Source of the DNA: Enoplosus armatus
Taxonomy: Eukaryota > Chordata > Actinopteri > Centrarchiformes > Enoplosidae
Length of the DNA stretch: 64,000 nt
Direction: 5' to 3'
Assembly: GCF_043641665.1 (NCBI RefSeq)
Contig: NC_092189.1
Location: forward strand, 11,990,333-12,054,332
The position numbers were made by a program, and so were the translations under genes. The first letter of the stretch is position 1; every line of letters begins with the position of its first letter. Below, one piece after another: positions 22,801 to 34,130 of this stretch. Below the pieces are notes generated by a model that searched no databases, was not told where the DNA came from, and worked only from the letters and a program-made list of their open reading frames with translations.

Positions 22801-25800
22801 ATTAGTTATATAACAAATGACCAGGGGATGTCAGAAATCAGTACAGAGACTGAATGTGTTTGAACGGAAAAATGTAACGACAAAGAAAAACTGACCAATA
22901 ATGTATTGAAATCTAGCAAACCACAAAGTCGTGTTTTTAATCAGCATCATGTAAACACACAATAAGTTACACAGTAACAGACTAGATTTGCCACCTCCTT
23001 TATCAGTTTCCACCTGAGGGTTTTCATTATATGCTGAATATGAAAGCAGTGTGTTGTGTTTTTTAAATGACAGTGTGGTCAACTGGCCACAAATAACGCT
23101 GTTATTATACTGATGCCTGTGGTGAGGAAAATAAAGGCATGTGTGTTTGATATCTTTTTAAATTTAGTGAAAATAACACTTAGATAAAAGCCACATAAAG
23201 CTTCTTTTCAACATCCAGCCTGATGCAAGAGTGATGATTCAATGCTTGATTGTTGTGGTTGAAGACAGTCTGTCTGCAGTTATGTTTGCTCAGTTTTTTT
23301 CCAGTATCAGAGGAAGCATTAGATCAACTAGTGTGCCTGGTCTGGTCACTCTGGGTGGTGTATGTGTCTGTATGATGTTCAGGGTGTGTTCATGTGAAAA
23401 TAGAAACTACAAGGCAGAAACCCAGGTTAATGGTGTTAACTCCCATATCCGCTGGAAGTAGTCTGTCATCATTATCAGCCCACATCTGTGTCTGCTTTAC
23501 CTGTCTCAACTGTGTTTAAACCATTATGTCTCATTTTCTCAGGTCTGTTAGAGGTGAAGGTTTTTACTGAGTACCATAAATTCTTTTGGCCAGTGTCTCC
23601 ATAGGGGTCAAAGCTCACAGAAAAGTCTTTGATAGCAACTAAATGGTTCAGCCTGTTTCGTACCCTGTACCCCTTCAACGTGTTGTTATTTTATCGTTCT
23701 CTTGTCTAAGAAACCTACCTTGGAGCTGTCATCATTCATTTTGGATCTTACACAAAGCCCCAATCATGAGTTTGCTAAACTTGTTACTGACCACAAAACT
23801 ATAAGCATGTGCAGAAGCTCCTGGTTCCCACAGGCCCTAGCTCTTGTTTAAGTGTCCCGCCCTCCTAGCCAGGCTGTCTGGTGAGCAGCTGTGTGTCCAT
23901 GTGTATGCCGGTGGGGCTCAGCAACACGCTGTGCACCGTGTGTGTTTGGGGATGTGGTTAATGTTTGTACTATAACCTCTCATTATATTTTTGTTTACAA
24001 AATATCTGAGACCCACAGAGAAGACATTAATACAGTAAGCATGATATCAACAGAAAAAAAAAAATAATATGTGCATAGCTCCAGTGCATAATGCTTTCTC
24101 CATCTGATGACTGCTGTTGCCTGTCCCTCTGGGACTGTTGTTTGGTTGCTTTATACAAAAGGGCGCATTTAAACTCGTACAGGATAGGGCCAAACTGTTA
24201 GAGAGCATCCTTAAGCAGTGTGGATGCTTGCTGGAGAGGAGCTTGAAGCTTCAGTTTAGTTTAGCTAAGTGTCAAGAACACAAAACTATTCTGTAGCTGA
24301 CCCCAACTTTGTCTTTCACTGTGGAAGGAGGGCAAGCCTGTACATACATTATTAGTAAAGAACATATTCCGTATGTTGGAGTCATTGATGCATTGCTTGG
24401 TCAAACATGTAGAGATGGCAAATATATTGACTACTGTGGTGTAGATGTCGATTTTACTTTGTTCCTCAGGTGCATTTGATAAATGGCAGGACAATAACTG
24501 ATTTGTGTTTATTTGCAAGGAACCTGAAGAGAAAACAAGCAAGCACATGCAGAGTATAATTAATTGTACCTTTCTTTGCATGAATTCAGGTAAACCAGAC
24601 ATATGTTTTCTTAAGAACATACAAAAGATGTTGTCTTTGGATGTGTGTTGCTGTCCCAGAGGTGGAAGTGTAGAGTTCTGCACTGGCTGATTCTCTGGGA
24701 AGGATTACACCAGGGATTACCCAGAACAGTGTAATATGGGGCAATGGCAAAGTTGTGTCGAGCACACAAAGACTGTGAGCCATATCCACACAGGCTTTAC
24801 TAAAATATATTCTCAAAGGTCACATTCCTCAGTGTCAGGGCATTATTCTATATAATTATCATGGATTGTGTCCATTTTGTTACTATATTGTGTCCAAATT
24901 GAACAATAACTCAAACATATTGCTAACTGCAATTTACTCAATCTCTCTAGTTAACATTGTGTCACATTGAAGCTAAAACTGGATGGATGCTGTTCAGCAG
25001 TCATTCTTGGTTTCCAGCAGTCTTCCTTTTTCCTCCTGATCTCATTTTCTGCGTCCCTCCCCTCCCCCTCTCCAGCTGCACCACTCTGCTGCAGAGAGAG
25101 AAAGAGACAGAGAGAAAGGGAGAGGGAGATTGCTCTGTGTAGGACATTTTGTTCAGTCTATAAAAAGTATTTTTACGTCATACAGTGTCATTTCATCCCT
25201 GTGTAGGTCAAAATGTTCGTGACGAGATGAAATATCTCCTTTGTGTCACTTTCCAGCCATCAACAAGAGATTCTTTATTACCCAGCAGTCCATAAACATG
25301 TGCTTTATTTAAACAACACATCATCAATGTACAAATGTGTCTGTGTCTGAGCATCGTTTCACTTCCTTTCCACTGTCTTCTTCTTTATCCTCCATGTTGT
25401 TTTTGTAGCTCTATTTTTTGCCACCATTGCCAGCTCACGGGAAGCTGGGTGGGATGCGAGCAAAGCAAGCAGGGTGGGATGTGTTACCATAGCAACAAGC
25501 TGACTCACTGGCAGGACTGTACCATTTTTCATTTAGCCACAGGGGGTCAGCAGCAGATGCAGCCTCTGAGCTGTGATGGCTCCATGCGTTTGTTGATACT
25601 GGGAGGAGAGGAGACACCCCTGTTTTAGTAAATCGGTGCAGCATCCTCAGACCTGGGGTGGCTGATGATGGAGAAAAGGGAGGGGGTGATCATGGCATTT
25701 GTTCTGATCGATGCTCTACTGTTCGTTTTGCCTTCCCCTGTTTCAGCAAACCTGTGTCTATGATGAGTGTATTGACTAAACTCAGATTAACCAAATTCTT

Positions 25801-28800
25801 ATGAAATTCTTTGTTTCTGCTATATGAAAGGGACAACAGCGTTTTGGTGTCCTGTTATTGTTTCCTTGTCGCTTGTTTTCCTGGTTGACCTGCTTATTTT
25901 GGCTGTATGTGTCTTTTGGACCAACACTGTGATCTTCTGTTATTACTTAAAATGTGTTAATGTGCACAACCAAAAGGTGTATTACCTAGAGTGTATAGTT
26001 TATACATTTTGTACTCAGGTATAATAAAAAAAGCAGTTGCTGTTTTGCTTTGTCTAAGAAGCTTATACTCGCTCTCACAAAGACACTCATACACACATCA
26101 GCTGTGACAAACACAGGGTCACAGAGCAAAGAACCTCATTAATAAGGCATGGATTTGTCTCAGGGCATCGCCTCGATGCCCCCTGCTGTTGCTATGAGGG
26201 TAGTGGCTTTGTGTAGCAGTGCAGTATTTTGGTTGTGATTCATACATTGGTGGTGTTAGCAGGTTTTCCTAAGTCTTCAGTTTCCTCAGCAATGATTGTG
26301 TTAGTGCTTTGGTTTGGGCCAAAGTGGTTGTATTTTACCAAAGTATGTTTATGCTCCTGTTTGAAGTTGGAGTTGATTGATCCAGTTTCTATTACATAGC
26401 ATAATCTAACATACCATAAACTATTTTGTGAATGTTGTTGAAAATGATTCACAAAACATGGCTGGATATATTTTTGGTAAAGCAGCCACGGCGACCTGTA
26501 ACTCTGGACTGTGTAGTGCCATTGTCCAGATGGAGCTACAGCCTCTGTCTTTCCCGACAATATTATTTATTTTTGTTTCATCATAAGTATCATCCTTCTT
26601 ACATGGACAGCCGTGCTAAAACAAAGTTTACCTGAAACTCCATCCTCTCTCTCTCTCTGTCTGTCTTCATACTCATACACGCACAAACACAAACACTCTT
26701 ATGGCACTGTGTTCCCTCATTTTTTGTGTGAGTTTGATACTTTTGGCTCCGTGACCTGGATTGACACCCACCTTGGTTCATTCTTTCAATTAAGGTTATG
26801 GCCTATTCCCTGTTCAGTATAGTTTGAACATAGTCGAATTGTTATATTATCATAATACATAAAATATCTGTATCATACTATTGTATTTAAGAGTTTTCCT
26901 AGTCTTTATATTTTGTTACGGTATGTGCTGATGGGTGCTCAATCTTATCATTATGCTGACTGAAGGATGAGGATGACACAGACGCAGAACAAACAACACA
27001 TAATTGTTTCCACATTTTAAACTTTAATAGTTAATCTGCATACACAGCGGACTACTTTTGTGAACAGTCCAATCTTGAGAGACAATTTATCATCAATCAC
27101 AATAAACAGAAATTACGTGCACTATGAATCACCACACAAAGTCACAATGCCGTTTGTTGTGAGCCACATGGTAAGTATTTTGGTTGCTGTACTTCCCAAA
27201 GCCAGACTCAGTATGTTGACCACCAGTCTAACTGACATCCTTTCTCTCTTGTTTTTCTCTTTCATGTGTCCCCTCTTGCTGCCTGGTGCTGTTCCTGTTT
27301 CCTCCCTGACTTATGTTAAATCCTGTCTCACCAAATAAGGTAAGAAATAGTTTTCATCTATATTGTTCACAGCCATCAAACACATAAGTACAAAACCTCT
27401 TGATTCCACAAACGGTACAGATTACTGATTCACTGGCAACTGAACATCATACTCAAGATCACCATGCAGGAACAGCTTTCAGACACAAACAGTGATATAT
27501 TTTACAGTGTCCAAACATTACACATTGGCACTGAGTCAGGCAGGTAATCAGATTTTCCACAAGTGACACATCTGTATACATACCATCATCACTGATGATT
27601 GCCTGAATTAGGCATTGATGGACGGAGCTTTTGTTTACAACATGTCATGTGTGACAGTGTGAGTGGCTTGTTGCTCAAAATATGATGTGATGTGTTTTAT
27701 CCGACTGGGCTGTTGCACTGATTTACACTCACACACACACATGCACACACACATCACATGGACATAAGTTACAATCTATACCGTAGATAAGTGGACATTT
27801 TCATTTTAATATTAGTCTCTGGGTATTAAATGATAAATTAAATGTTTAGACTGCAATTCTTAATATGAGAATATTTTGAATCAGTGGTTTTTGCTCTTTT
27901 GTACACACCCTCTTTTTCAGGGTTCCAAAGTAGGCCTGCTTTACATTTGAACAAGACATTTGAACAAGTTGGACAGCTCTCCCTACTAACAGGCTTATAT
28001 GGTTTTAGGGAAGTATTAGCAGGTAAAACCAGCTGTTCATGCCTGAATTAAGTTGCAGTGATTATACTGTCCAGCACTGTATCTGGGATTTTGGTACGTT
28101 AGCATGTTAAGAGGACATTAAAAGCGAAGCGTTGATTCAACTATAACTATATTGTCACTTTTAAAGCTGTGATTTGATGTACTGGATTGCATTGTTCTTC
28201 CAGTTTCCAGTTTATTGTTATTGTTAAAACTAATGCAGTGTCTTGCAAATGTCCTGTAATAAATCCTCTCTTCATGAAGGTGTGTATGTTCAGCTTTTGT
28301 TCAAAGTGTTGATTCGACTGTATGATCACTTTGGAGGATGTAGTTTGTGGTGCTGCTGAACTATATAGTGCATTATACAGACAGATGTTTCTGTTATTTT
28401 GCTATTTATTTTGTGTTATTTAACACCTATAACACAATACAATTCAACACAATCACAAACTGTGGCTTCCAAAGTGATGATAAAGTTGAATCAACATGTC
28501 TCTAAAACAGTTTCCCCAAAAACTGATTATAACCTTCATAGGATTTATAGCAGGGCTGTTGTATTAGACTGCATTAATTTTATGTGTACCCAATCAACTG
28601 GCAACTGAGTGTAAGTGTAACTGAGGTAGAAAAATACCAGAAAAAAAGCTTTTTGCATAATGCAGACCAATACCAACATCACACACCATGCAGCTGATTG
28701 AACACACACAAACATCTAACATAGTAGTCTTAACAAAACCCAAACATTCTGTGTGTTTGCTAGTATTTACAGAAGGAATCTTGTATTATGTTGCTTTACA

Positions 28801-29479
28801 TCCTACATGTGCCGCTTTCTTTCTAACCATTCAGTGTCAGTTCATCTGATACAAGTTAGGGTACTAACTAAAAGTATGCATTAACTGCATAATCATAACC
28901 CTCCACCCCCAACTCCCACCACCACAGGATAAATAGGTATAGAAAAGAAATGAATCGATGGATGGATAGAATATCACTAAGCTTTGGTAAAAAGGAAACC
29001 ACTTTAGTCTATGCAACGTCAGCACTTTGCACTGCAGCTCAACACCTGACGGTGAACACCTGCAAGATGAGGCTTAACATGAAATTTAAATTTTACAATT
29101 CAAAAAGTGTGAATGAAATGCATGTGTACTTCAAAATGTGTGCTTCAGAATCCCACTTTGTGTATGTGTTTTGATGTCTACAAATATCAGCCATGGACAT
29201 AACATCCCTGGACTAGTAGCAAAATAGCATCAAAATATTCAAGACTTTGATGGAGAAGCGCTGATTTCATAATTCAACTCAAAATGATGTCATTATTTAA
29301 CATCTCTGTATGTTTCTTTTGCTCACTGATGCCAGTATAAAGTTAGCATGATAATATGCTTTATATGTACCCAAACTTATCTTATCTTATTATTTTCATG
29401 TCCTGTGTTTACAGCAGTAAAATTGAATTAAGTGTGCCTGCCGATCTACTCCTGTATTTATTCCTGTATTCAGTATGAA

Positions 29480-29700
29480 AAATAGTGAGGAGGCTGAGGT
29501 TTTGTTTTCCTGGCTGCTCGCTGTCTTCAGTGAGAGCCTATGAGACTGGCTTTCCTCTGCGGCAGCATGCAGCAGCAGCAGTTGGCCGCCTGTGTGGCGC
29601 TGTCCACACATGTGGTGCTGAAATCAGCTCTCGCTGTCTCTCACACTGCCTCTCCACATCTCCCTCTGTCGCCCACCTCCATTTAGAGCTGAAGACGATT
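29480..29700. promoter_or_regulatory. Candidate regulatory block upstream of group B
   Basis: A locally GC-richer stretch in AT-rich surroundings. It contains CAG repeats (near 29,568-29,581) and the reverse RE1 at 29,596-29,622. Function is inferred only from composition and the RE1 site; it could be a silencer or enhancer, or the relic promoter of a lost exon. Confidence 0.4.
29596..29622 (-). promoter_or_regulatory. RE1 site with 8-nt gap, minus strand, upstream of B1
   Basis: Read on the minus strand: TTCAGCACC, an 8-nt gap ACATGTGT, then GGACAGCGCC. Both half-sites match the RE1 consensus at every position. The gap equals that of all group B RE1 sites, but the orientation is opposite. 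It lies about 970 bp upstream of the B1 promoter block. Confidence 0.8.
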
Positions 29701-29975
29701 GCAAATACTTGTTTATTTAGTTTATTTTCCATATTAATTTACATATGTCAATGGATTATTTTATCATTTGTAACATTGAATTTACGTTACATTTTGAGCT
29801 TTATCGTTATTTTGTAACGGAAGGATATTGCATAATTATGGTGCATGGCTTGTAGAATGATTTGATTGTTAGTGACGACCAAACATCTAGGAAGTACGTA
29901 AATGTAACACTGGCTAATCTGGCCTTAAAATGTATTATTGGTTGGCGAAATTTAAGCAGTAAATAATGCTCTCTC

Positions 29976-29979
<4 letters not shown>

Positions 29980-30013
<34 letters not shown>
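29980..30013 (+). repeat. (GA)n microsatellite
   Basis: About 16 GA units, preceded by a short CT run (CTCTCTAT), so a local hairpin is possible. Confidence 0.9.
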
Positions 30014-30014
<1 letters not shown>

Positions 30015-30529
30015 CAAACGCCTCCCTACACCATATGCGCTCCCCCTCCCTTTTCATTTGCTCTACAGACCTCCATACGGGTATTTTACGTCGGCTGCTG
30101 ACGGAATTATTTCTCTGAGGCTTGTTGAGAGCTGTGAAGACGTAATGACGTATGCAGGCTGCATTGGCTTTCTGTGGCCACAGGAAGGCAACGAAGAGCC
30201 TTGTCAACCACAAGGGCATGTGCATGCATGCAGGTACATACAGACAAGAGAACAGATGGATTAACACAAAGCATTTTGAGTGATTATATAATGATCAGTC
30301 ATTCAATTATTTATAAGACACTTAGATACGAAGTCATCTATTATCTACAGCTTTTATCCATAATTAATGTATTATATAGTCTACATATTTGTATTGATTA
30401 TCGTCAAATTCACATAAAAAAGGGGTGTAGGTGATGGGGAGACTGTTTAATGAATAGTATAGTTATATTTTGTATGATACTGTCACAATAACCCGGATAA
30501 TTTTTCTCTGGCTCATATTTTACGTCACT

Positions 30530-30537
30530 GTTCTGTA
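30530..30537 (-). promoter_or_regulatory. CRE-like site before the B1 promoter block
   Basis: TTACGTCA on the + strand (TGACGTAA on the minus), a known variant of the CREB/ATF site. It lies 20 bp before the ATTGG box of B1. Related half-sites occur at 30,086-30,092 and 30,139-30,153. Confidence 0.45.
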
Positions 30538-30556
30538 GACGTTTACTGGTGCCACA

Positions 30557-30620
30557 ATTGGTCGAAATGGGTATACTCTGTCCACCAATGACATCCAGAG
30601 CTGTACAAAGAGATCTACTC
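30557..30620 (+). promoter_or_regulatory. Group B promoter block of B1
   Basis: ATTGG (30,557-30,561) and CCAAT (30,585-30,589) with 23 nt between, followed by CTGTACAAAGAGATCTACTC. The same layout precedes B2-B7. The internal sequence is the most diverged of the seven. It lies about 234 bp before the B1 start codon. Confidence 0.7.
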
Positions 30621-30790
30621 ACCGAGTAGCTTCAGCGTCGTAACCATTACAATGTTCTGCACGGGAGGAGAGGGGTGCATATGCAGACACAAAGAATGAC
30701 TGTCTCTGTTATGTATGAGGGCGCTTCTACTTTGGATCATAGACCTTATATGCTTAATGACTTAAGAAGTTGGGATTGGAGTGAAAATAT

Positions 30791-33259
30791 ATGGGATTTA
30801 TGCAACGTGGAATAATGTGGAACAAATTGCCTGCATGGCAGGTGTTTTTGTGGTGGCATCATTTCTTTCTCTTGTGGAGTACAATAGACGGACAGACTCG
30901 CTACAGCATCCCGGAGGAACTGAAACAGGGCTCTGTGGTAGGAAATCTAGCCAAAGATCTGGGTTTGGTTGTATCTGAACTATATCGACGTAAATTGCGG
31001 ATTACCTCGGAGGCTGGTAAGCAGTATTTTAGTATAGACTTGGGGAGGGGAGAACTGGTGGTGATTGATAGGATAGATAGGGAGGAACTGTGTGGACAAA
31101 GACCGTCATGTTTGTTGCCTTTGGAACTAGTTATCGATAACCCCCTTCAGCTGCATAGAGTCGAAATTGAAATACAGGATACAAACGATAATTCTCCTAG
31201 TTTTCTTACTAAAGAGAAAGTGGTGAAAATTGCAGAGCTGGTAAATCCAGGCGCGCGATTTCCTTTAGAAAGTGCACAAGATCCAGATGTCGGCACCAAT
31301 TCTGTACGCTCTTACCTCATAAGCAAAAATGACAATTTCAAATTGACTGTTAAAAACCACAAGGACGGAAGAAAAATCCCTGAACTGGTTCTGGAAAAAC
31401 CGCTTGATCGAGAAAAGCTGCCTGTGCACAATCTTATCCTCACCGCTGTAGATGGTGGAGATCCAGTGCGCTCGGGGACATCTGAGATTACAGTTATAGT
31501 ACTTGATATTAATGATAATGCGCCGCAGTTTGAGAGACAGGTATATGAGGCTAATGTCAGCGAAAAGGCAACACCTGGAACTGAAATATTGCATGTTAAA
31601 GCAACAGATTCAGACGAAGGACCAAATGGAGAAATTGAATATTTTTTTGCAGAGCAAACTACGGATCTGATTTTATCATTGTTTGACATAGAAGCTTCTA
31701 CTGGAGTTATTGTTGTCAAAGGAATTTTAGACCATGAAACAAACTCCTTACATAGATTTGACATAACTGCTAAAGACAAAGGGAATCCTGAGATGGATGG
31801 GCATTGTGGCGTCGAAATTAAAGTAGTTGACATTAACGACAACGTTCCTGAAATAATTGTGACGTCTTTAACAACACCTGTTCCAGAAGATTCCGCAATC
31901 GGAACAGTTATTGCATTAATAAGTGCAAAAGACCCAGATTCGGGTGACAATGGCAAGGTTACGTTGAGCGTGTCTTCCAAATCCCCCTTTAAGTTAAATC
32001 CGTCTGTCTCTAACCATTACTCTTTAGTGACGAATGGGCCACTTGACCGTGAAAACAATGGCCGGTATAGTATCAAAATAAGTGCTACTGATTCTGGAAA
32101 ACCCCCATTATCGAGTGAGAAAGTAATACTTGTTGAATTGTTAGATGTCAATGACAACCCACCAGTTTTCTCCCTGCCTTCATATGTCGTTTATGTAAAA
32201 GAGAACAATGCTCCTGGGAACATTTTATGCTCAGTGTCAGCAACTGATGCTGATTCTGGTGATAACGCGAAGATCTCCTACTCCATGTTGGACTCTAAAG
32301 TGCAGGACGTGTCTGTCTCATCTTATGTTTACATTAACTCAGATAACGGCAGCATCTACAGCATGCACTCGTTTGACTATGAGAAACTGAAGGTGTTTCA
32401 GATTCAGGTTCAGGCAAAGGACCAGGGCTCTCCGTCTCTCAGCAGCAACGCCACTGTCCATGTTTTTATCCTGGACCAGAACGACAATGCCCCCGCTGTT
32501 ATCTACCCCTCCTCCGCTGCCCTGGGCTCCCTCTCTCACCAGAGGATGCCTCGCTCCGCTAAAGCGGGTCACCTGGTTACTAAGGTGTCGGCCGTGGACG
32601 CTGACTCGGGCCATAACGCCTGGATCTCCTACAAACTGGCGGAGGCCACCGACGCCTCTCTGTTCACGGTCAATCTGTACACAGGGGAGGTGAGGACTAA
32701 ACGCGCTGTGTCCGAGCAGGACGACTCCTCTCAGAGGCTGCTTATAGAGATCAAGGACGACGGGGAACCGGTCCAGTCCGCCACCGTCACGGTGTCCATC
32801 CTGCTGGAGGACGGCCTCCATGAGCCCATCTTAGACCTCCGACAGAAAGCGGCCGAGCCCAGCAAGAAAACTGGGAGAATCACCCTTTATTTGATTCTCT
32901 CTCTGGCCTCGGTGTCCGTGCTGTCTCTGCTGACTTTTCTCATCTTAGCGGTTAAATGCATCAGGAGCAGCAGAAGCAGCGGTAGTTGCTGCACGAGACG
33001 GACCGACTGTGATGATTACAAGAACCCCAACAGAAACCTGCAGATTCAGCTCAACACCGATGGACCCATAAAGTACGTGGAGGTCCTGGGAGGAGACATG
33101 TTGTCTCAGAGTCAGTCGTTCAGGTCCTGTCTGTCTCCCATGTCAGAGTACAGTGATTTCACTCTGATTAAACCCAGCAGCACCACTGACTTTAAGGAGG
33201 TGATCAGTGTTCTGGATGCGTCTTTGCCCGACAGCACCTGGACCTTTGAGAGCCAGCAG
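30791..33259 (+). CDS. pcdhg: Protocadherin gamma variable exon B1
   Basis: 823 codons. First exon of the B group and the most divergent. Signal peptide region ends LLWSTIDGQ; the N-terminal 20 residues (MGFMQRGIMWNKLPAWQVFL) differ from the MTK start of B2-B7, and ATGs at 30,800 or 30,815 are possible alternatives. EC1 has CGQRPSC. EC1 (after its first part) to EC5 start are its own sequence (for example ITSEAGKQYFSIDLGRGEL). Two stretches are near-identical to B2-B7: 30,851-30,968 (signal peptide end and EC1 start) and from about 32,290 to the donor cag/gtgagc. Membrane helix LYLILSLASVSVLSLLTFLIL, then the QLNTDGPIKYVEVLGG tail. Confidence 0.92.
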
Positions 33260-33321
33260 GTGAGCAAAACAAAATGCAGACGTTGAGTTGCATTTACTCC
33301 GAGGGACTTCATAGTATTTGC

Positions 33322-33352
<31 letters not shown>

Positions 33353-33360
33353 ATCTATCG
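33322..33360 (+). repeat. (ATCT)n microsatellite
   Basis: About nine tetranucleotide units with one TTTC interruption, 60 bp after the B1 donor. Confidence 0.9.
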
Positions 33361-33457
33361 GATAAAAGACTGTTCAGAAACTGTTGAAATAATTATGTTC
33401 AAGACATCTGTCAATGTAGCCTCATATGCGCACACTTCCATAGCCATTTCTGAACAG

Positions 33458-33484
33458 TTCAGCACCACGACGGTGGACAGCGGC
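33458..33484 (+). promoter_or_regulatory. RE1 site with 8-nt gap upstream of B2
   Basis: TTCAGCACC, gap ACGACGGT, GGACAGCGGC. Left half perfect, right half one change. The centre-to-centre half-site distance is 6 bp longer than in a canonical RE1; such expanded sites are known REST targets. Confidence 0.8.
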
Positions 33485-33841
33485 ACTTTGAGAATGCAGT
33501 AATGCTTAAAGGCCTATGATCAAAGTATGTGTGTGAGCGCGTGTGTTTTGCCTCTGCTGTAGCTCATCTTTTCAGAAGAAAACATAAAAGTGATTGATTA
33601 AAAATCTCTCACAGTGAAGATTGTGATCGTTTACGTCTGATGTTGGATTAATCGTATTTCCTGTTCGTTCGTTCGTTCGTTCTCTCTTTCTTTCTGTTTT
33701 AAAAACATATTTTATAGTGGCATGCCACCTTTATATTGTTTGACGTCCTCTGAGTTTCAAAATAACTGCCTTTTGTTGAAGTGAAGGGGCACAAAGAGAA
33801 TAGATGCTGCCACTTTAAGAGTGTCGATCAGTTTCCCTCTC

Positions 33842-33920
33842 ATTGGATGGTAGAGGTGGATGCTGTGCACCAATAGGATTCACAACTGTACAAAGCAATC
33901 TAGTCCCTGCCCCCATGCAG
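33842..33920 (+). promoter_or_regulatory. Group B promoter block of B2
   Basis: ATTGG and CCAAT 23 nt apart around GAGGTGGATGCTGTGCA, then ACTGTACAAAGCAATC and a C-rich stretch ending CATGCAG. It lies 289 bp before the start codon. The B3 block is nearly the same over more than 130 bp. Confidence 0.78.
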
Positions 33921-34130
33921 CCCAGTGCTATAACGCGTAGAATGCAAAGAGCTCGAGGAGAGAGACAACAATGAGCTCGTATTTTATATTATGACAATTT
34001 TATATTTAGCTTACAACCATGCTCCGTAATTCTGGAAAATGTTCTATTGGATTAACATCTCCGAATATGGATTTCAGCCTTGTTCAGTACAGTATGTCGA
34101 TTGGAATTAACGTGTTATAGCGGACCAAGG

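Larger units (their letters stand above)
21384..30790. other. 9.4-kb spacer between groups A and B, no exon seen
   Basis: No frame here shows cadherin motifs (DRE, DxNDNxP) or a signal peptide followed by an EC1 start. Contents seen: purine-rich DNA (22.4-22.6 kb), GA microsatellites (22,766; 29,980), a CA-rich stretch (about 27,725-27,755), a pyrimidine-to-purine strand switch around 25,050-25,125, a GC-richer block with a perfect-halved reverse RE1 (29,480-29,700), CRE-like motifs (30,086-30,153; 30,530-30,537) and the B1 promoter block (30,557-30,620). No recognisable transposase or reverse transcriptase fragment. Small open frames look like chance. Confidence 0.6.
33260..34130. other. Spacer between B1 and B2
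   Basis: Non-coding. ATCT microsatellite (33,322-33,360), RE1 with 8-nt gap (33,458-33,484), a GTTC repeat (about 33,663-33,682), a TGACGTCC CRE-like motif (33,741), the promoter block (33,842-33,920) and the B2 leader. Confidence 0.7.

Noticed and set aside
23918..23938. RE1-like CTCAGCAAC string in the large spacer
   Set aside because: Left half partly matches but the right half (TGTGCACC) does not fit with any normal gap.
24961..25206. Pyrimidine/purine-rich stretch around CTCTGCTGCAGAG that could fold into a hairpin, possible small RNA gene
   Set aside because: Low-complexity arms explain the pairing; no sign of a defined precursor.
27060..27338. 92-codon plus-strand frame in the spacer between groups A and B
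   Set aside because: No cadherin motif, no splice context and no homology recognised; length is expected by chance.
32339..32821. A 160-aa minus-strand open frame, repeated almost unchanged in all seven B exons (also at 35,664, 39,086, 42,451, 46,068, 49,527, 52,941)
   Set aside because: It lies antisense inside the EC5-EC6 coding tract. Its conservation is explained by gene conversion of the sense exon, and it has no recognisable domain or start context.
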